Source: Mucilaginibacter ginkgonis (GTDB lineage: Bacteria > Bacteroidota > Bacteroidia > Sphingobacteriales > Sphingobacteriaceae). From it: a stretch of 64,000 nt of DNA. The stretch spans positions 2,108,001-2,172,000 of the forward strand of contig NZ_CP066775.1 in the NCBI RefSeq assembly GCF_009754905.2, read 5' to 3'. The notes below the pieces were generated by a model. The model was not told the DNA's origin. It saw only the letters and a program-made list of their open reading frames with translations, and did no database searches. The stretch's first letter is position 1. Each line of letters starts with the position of its first letter. Position numbers and translations under genes: made by a program. Of this stretch, positions 63,675-64,000 are shown piece after piece.

Positions 63675-64000
63675 ATGAAGATCATTAAAACTACAAGGGC
63701 AGTTACAGCTGAAGAACTAAAGAAGTTTTTAGATGAAAACCTTAATGCGCTTTTCGAAAAACAAAGGCAATTGGTCCTCAAGTTCGACATCCGTCAGGAT
63801 GGCTACGCTGTCGAAATCAGCAATGATGAAAACTACGATAGTTTCTTGTTCCGGATAGAGATAAAAGGATTAGAAATGCACGTTATTAAGTCAGAACATT
63901 ATACAGACGACGTTAATGTACTTACACTCGAAGACATCATGAACAACTTGTTCCTGGAATTTCCGGGAAGGGGAAGGATCAAAGAAATTGAGGAAGGCTC
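63675..64000 (+). CDS. Unknown protein, 3' end beyond the window
   Basis: Reads MKIIKTTRAVTAEELKKFLD from ATG 63675 and stays open to the right edge (108 codons), with ALFEKQRQLVLKFDIRQDGY and DDVNVLTLEDIMNNLFLEFP. Codon use fits its neighbours. It looks like a small cytoplasmic alpha/beta protein; I do not recognise it. Confidence 0.65.
   Translation, partial: MKIIKTTRAVTAEELKKFLDENLNALFEKQRQLVLKFDIRQDGYAVEISNDENYDSFLFRIEIKGLEMHVIKSEHYTDDVNVLTLEDIMNNLFLEFPGRGRIKEIEEG

Overview
The window comes from the chromosome of a Bacteroidota organism, most likely a Sphingobacteriaceae member of the Mucilaginibacter/Pedobacter kind. Evidence: type IX secretion sorting domains and gliding-type C-terminal domains, promoters of the TTTG-N19/20-TAnnTTTG type (seen before rpsL and rplC), a fused isobutyryl-CoA mutase, and a ribosomal gene order typical of the phylum. 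No rRNA, tRNA, CRISPR array or complete insertion sequence was seen.

Layout. 1-8.3 kb: housekeeping genes (PAP2 phosphatase, M3 oligopeptidase, UbiA-type prenyltransferase, EngB GTPase, VOC protein, Kup potassium transporter) with a decayed DUF559 nuclease element at 4.3-5.1 kb. 8.5-19.4 kb: rightward genes, with a secreted T9SS protein, an FAH hydrolase/M23 peptidase/peroxiredoxin run with overlapping ends, an ECF sigma factor with a membrane protein and an LTPEEA-type periplasmic protein, an aminotransferase, two glycosyltransferases and an FkbM methyltransferase. 19.4-34.8 kb: the S10-spc-alpha ribosomal operon on the minus strand, from rplC to rplQ, with secY, map, infA, rpmJ and rpoA. 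34.9-40.7 kb: a block of unrelated genes (M1 peptidase, toxin/antitoxin pair, TyrA-like dehydrogenase, coiled-coil membrane protein, EVE-like protein, small lipoprotein). 40.9-44.6 kb: the str operon rpsL-rpsG-fusA-rpsJ, also minus. 45.2-50.7 kb: sulfurtransferase, lipoprotein and two tandem large Ig-like/CHU_C surface proteins. 50.8-57.6 kb: RepA-like ATPase, EttA, YkuK-like protein, SRPBCC protein, acyltransferase and radical SAM protein. 57.8-64 kb: icmF, a pentapeptide protein, an aldo/keto reductase and a partial gene.

The most interesting content lies in the repeats. Two families of GC-rich palindromes recur: family A (CCTCTCCAAAGGAGAGG core, arm ending GGTTGGGGTGAGG) and family B (CCCCTCTCAAGAGGGG core, arm TTAGGGGTGTGTTTGTAAG). 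Each is found bracketing its own type of DUF559 (Vsr-like/PD-(D/E)XK) endonuclease. The family A copy, with about 33-bp near-perfect inverted repeats, sits in frame inside icmF and adds an apparently intact nuclease domain to a metabolic enzyme; two more palindromes sit in frame elsewhere in icmF. The family B copy near 4.3-5.1 kb is frameshifted and lies beside a second, internally deleted remnant. I infer a palindrome-plus-DUF559 mobile unit, comparable in logic to REP/RAYT systems but with an unrelated nuclease. A second unexplained element is a 169-bp diverged repeat found twice (1405-1573 inverted, 52131-52299 direct), one copy lying between ettA and an orphan RepA-like ATPase with a C-terminal helix-turn-helix.
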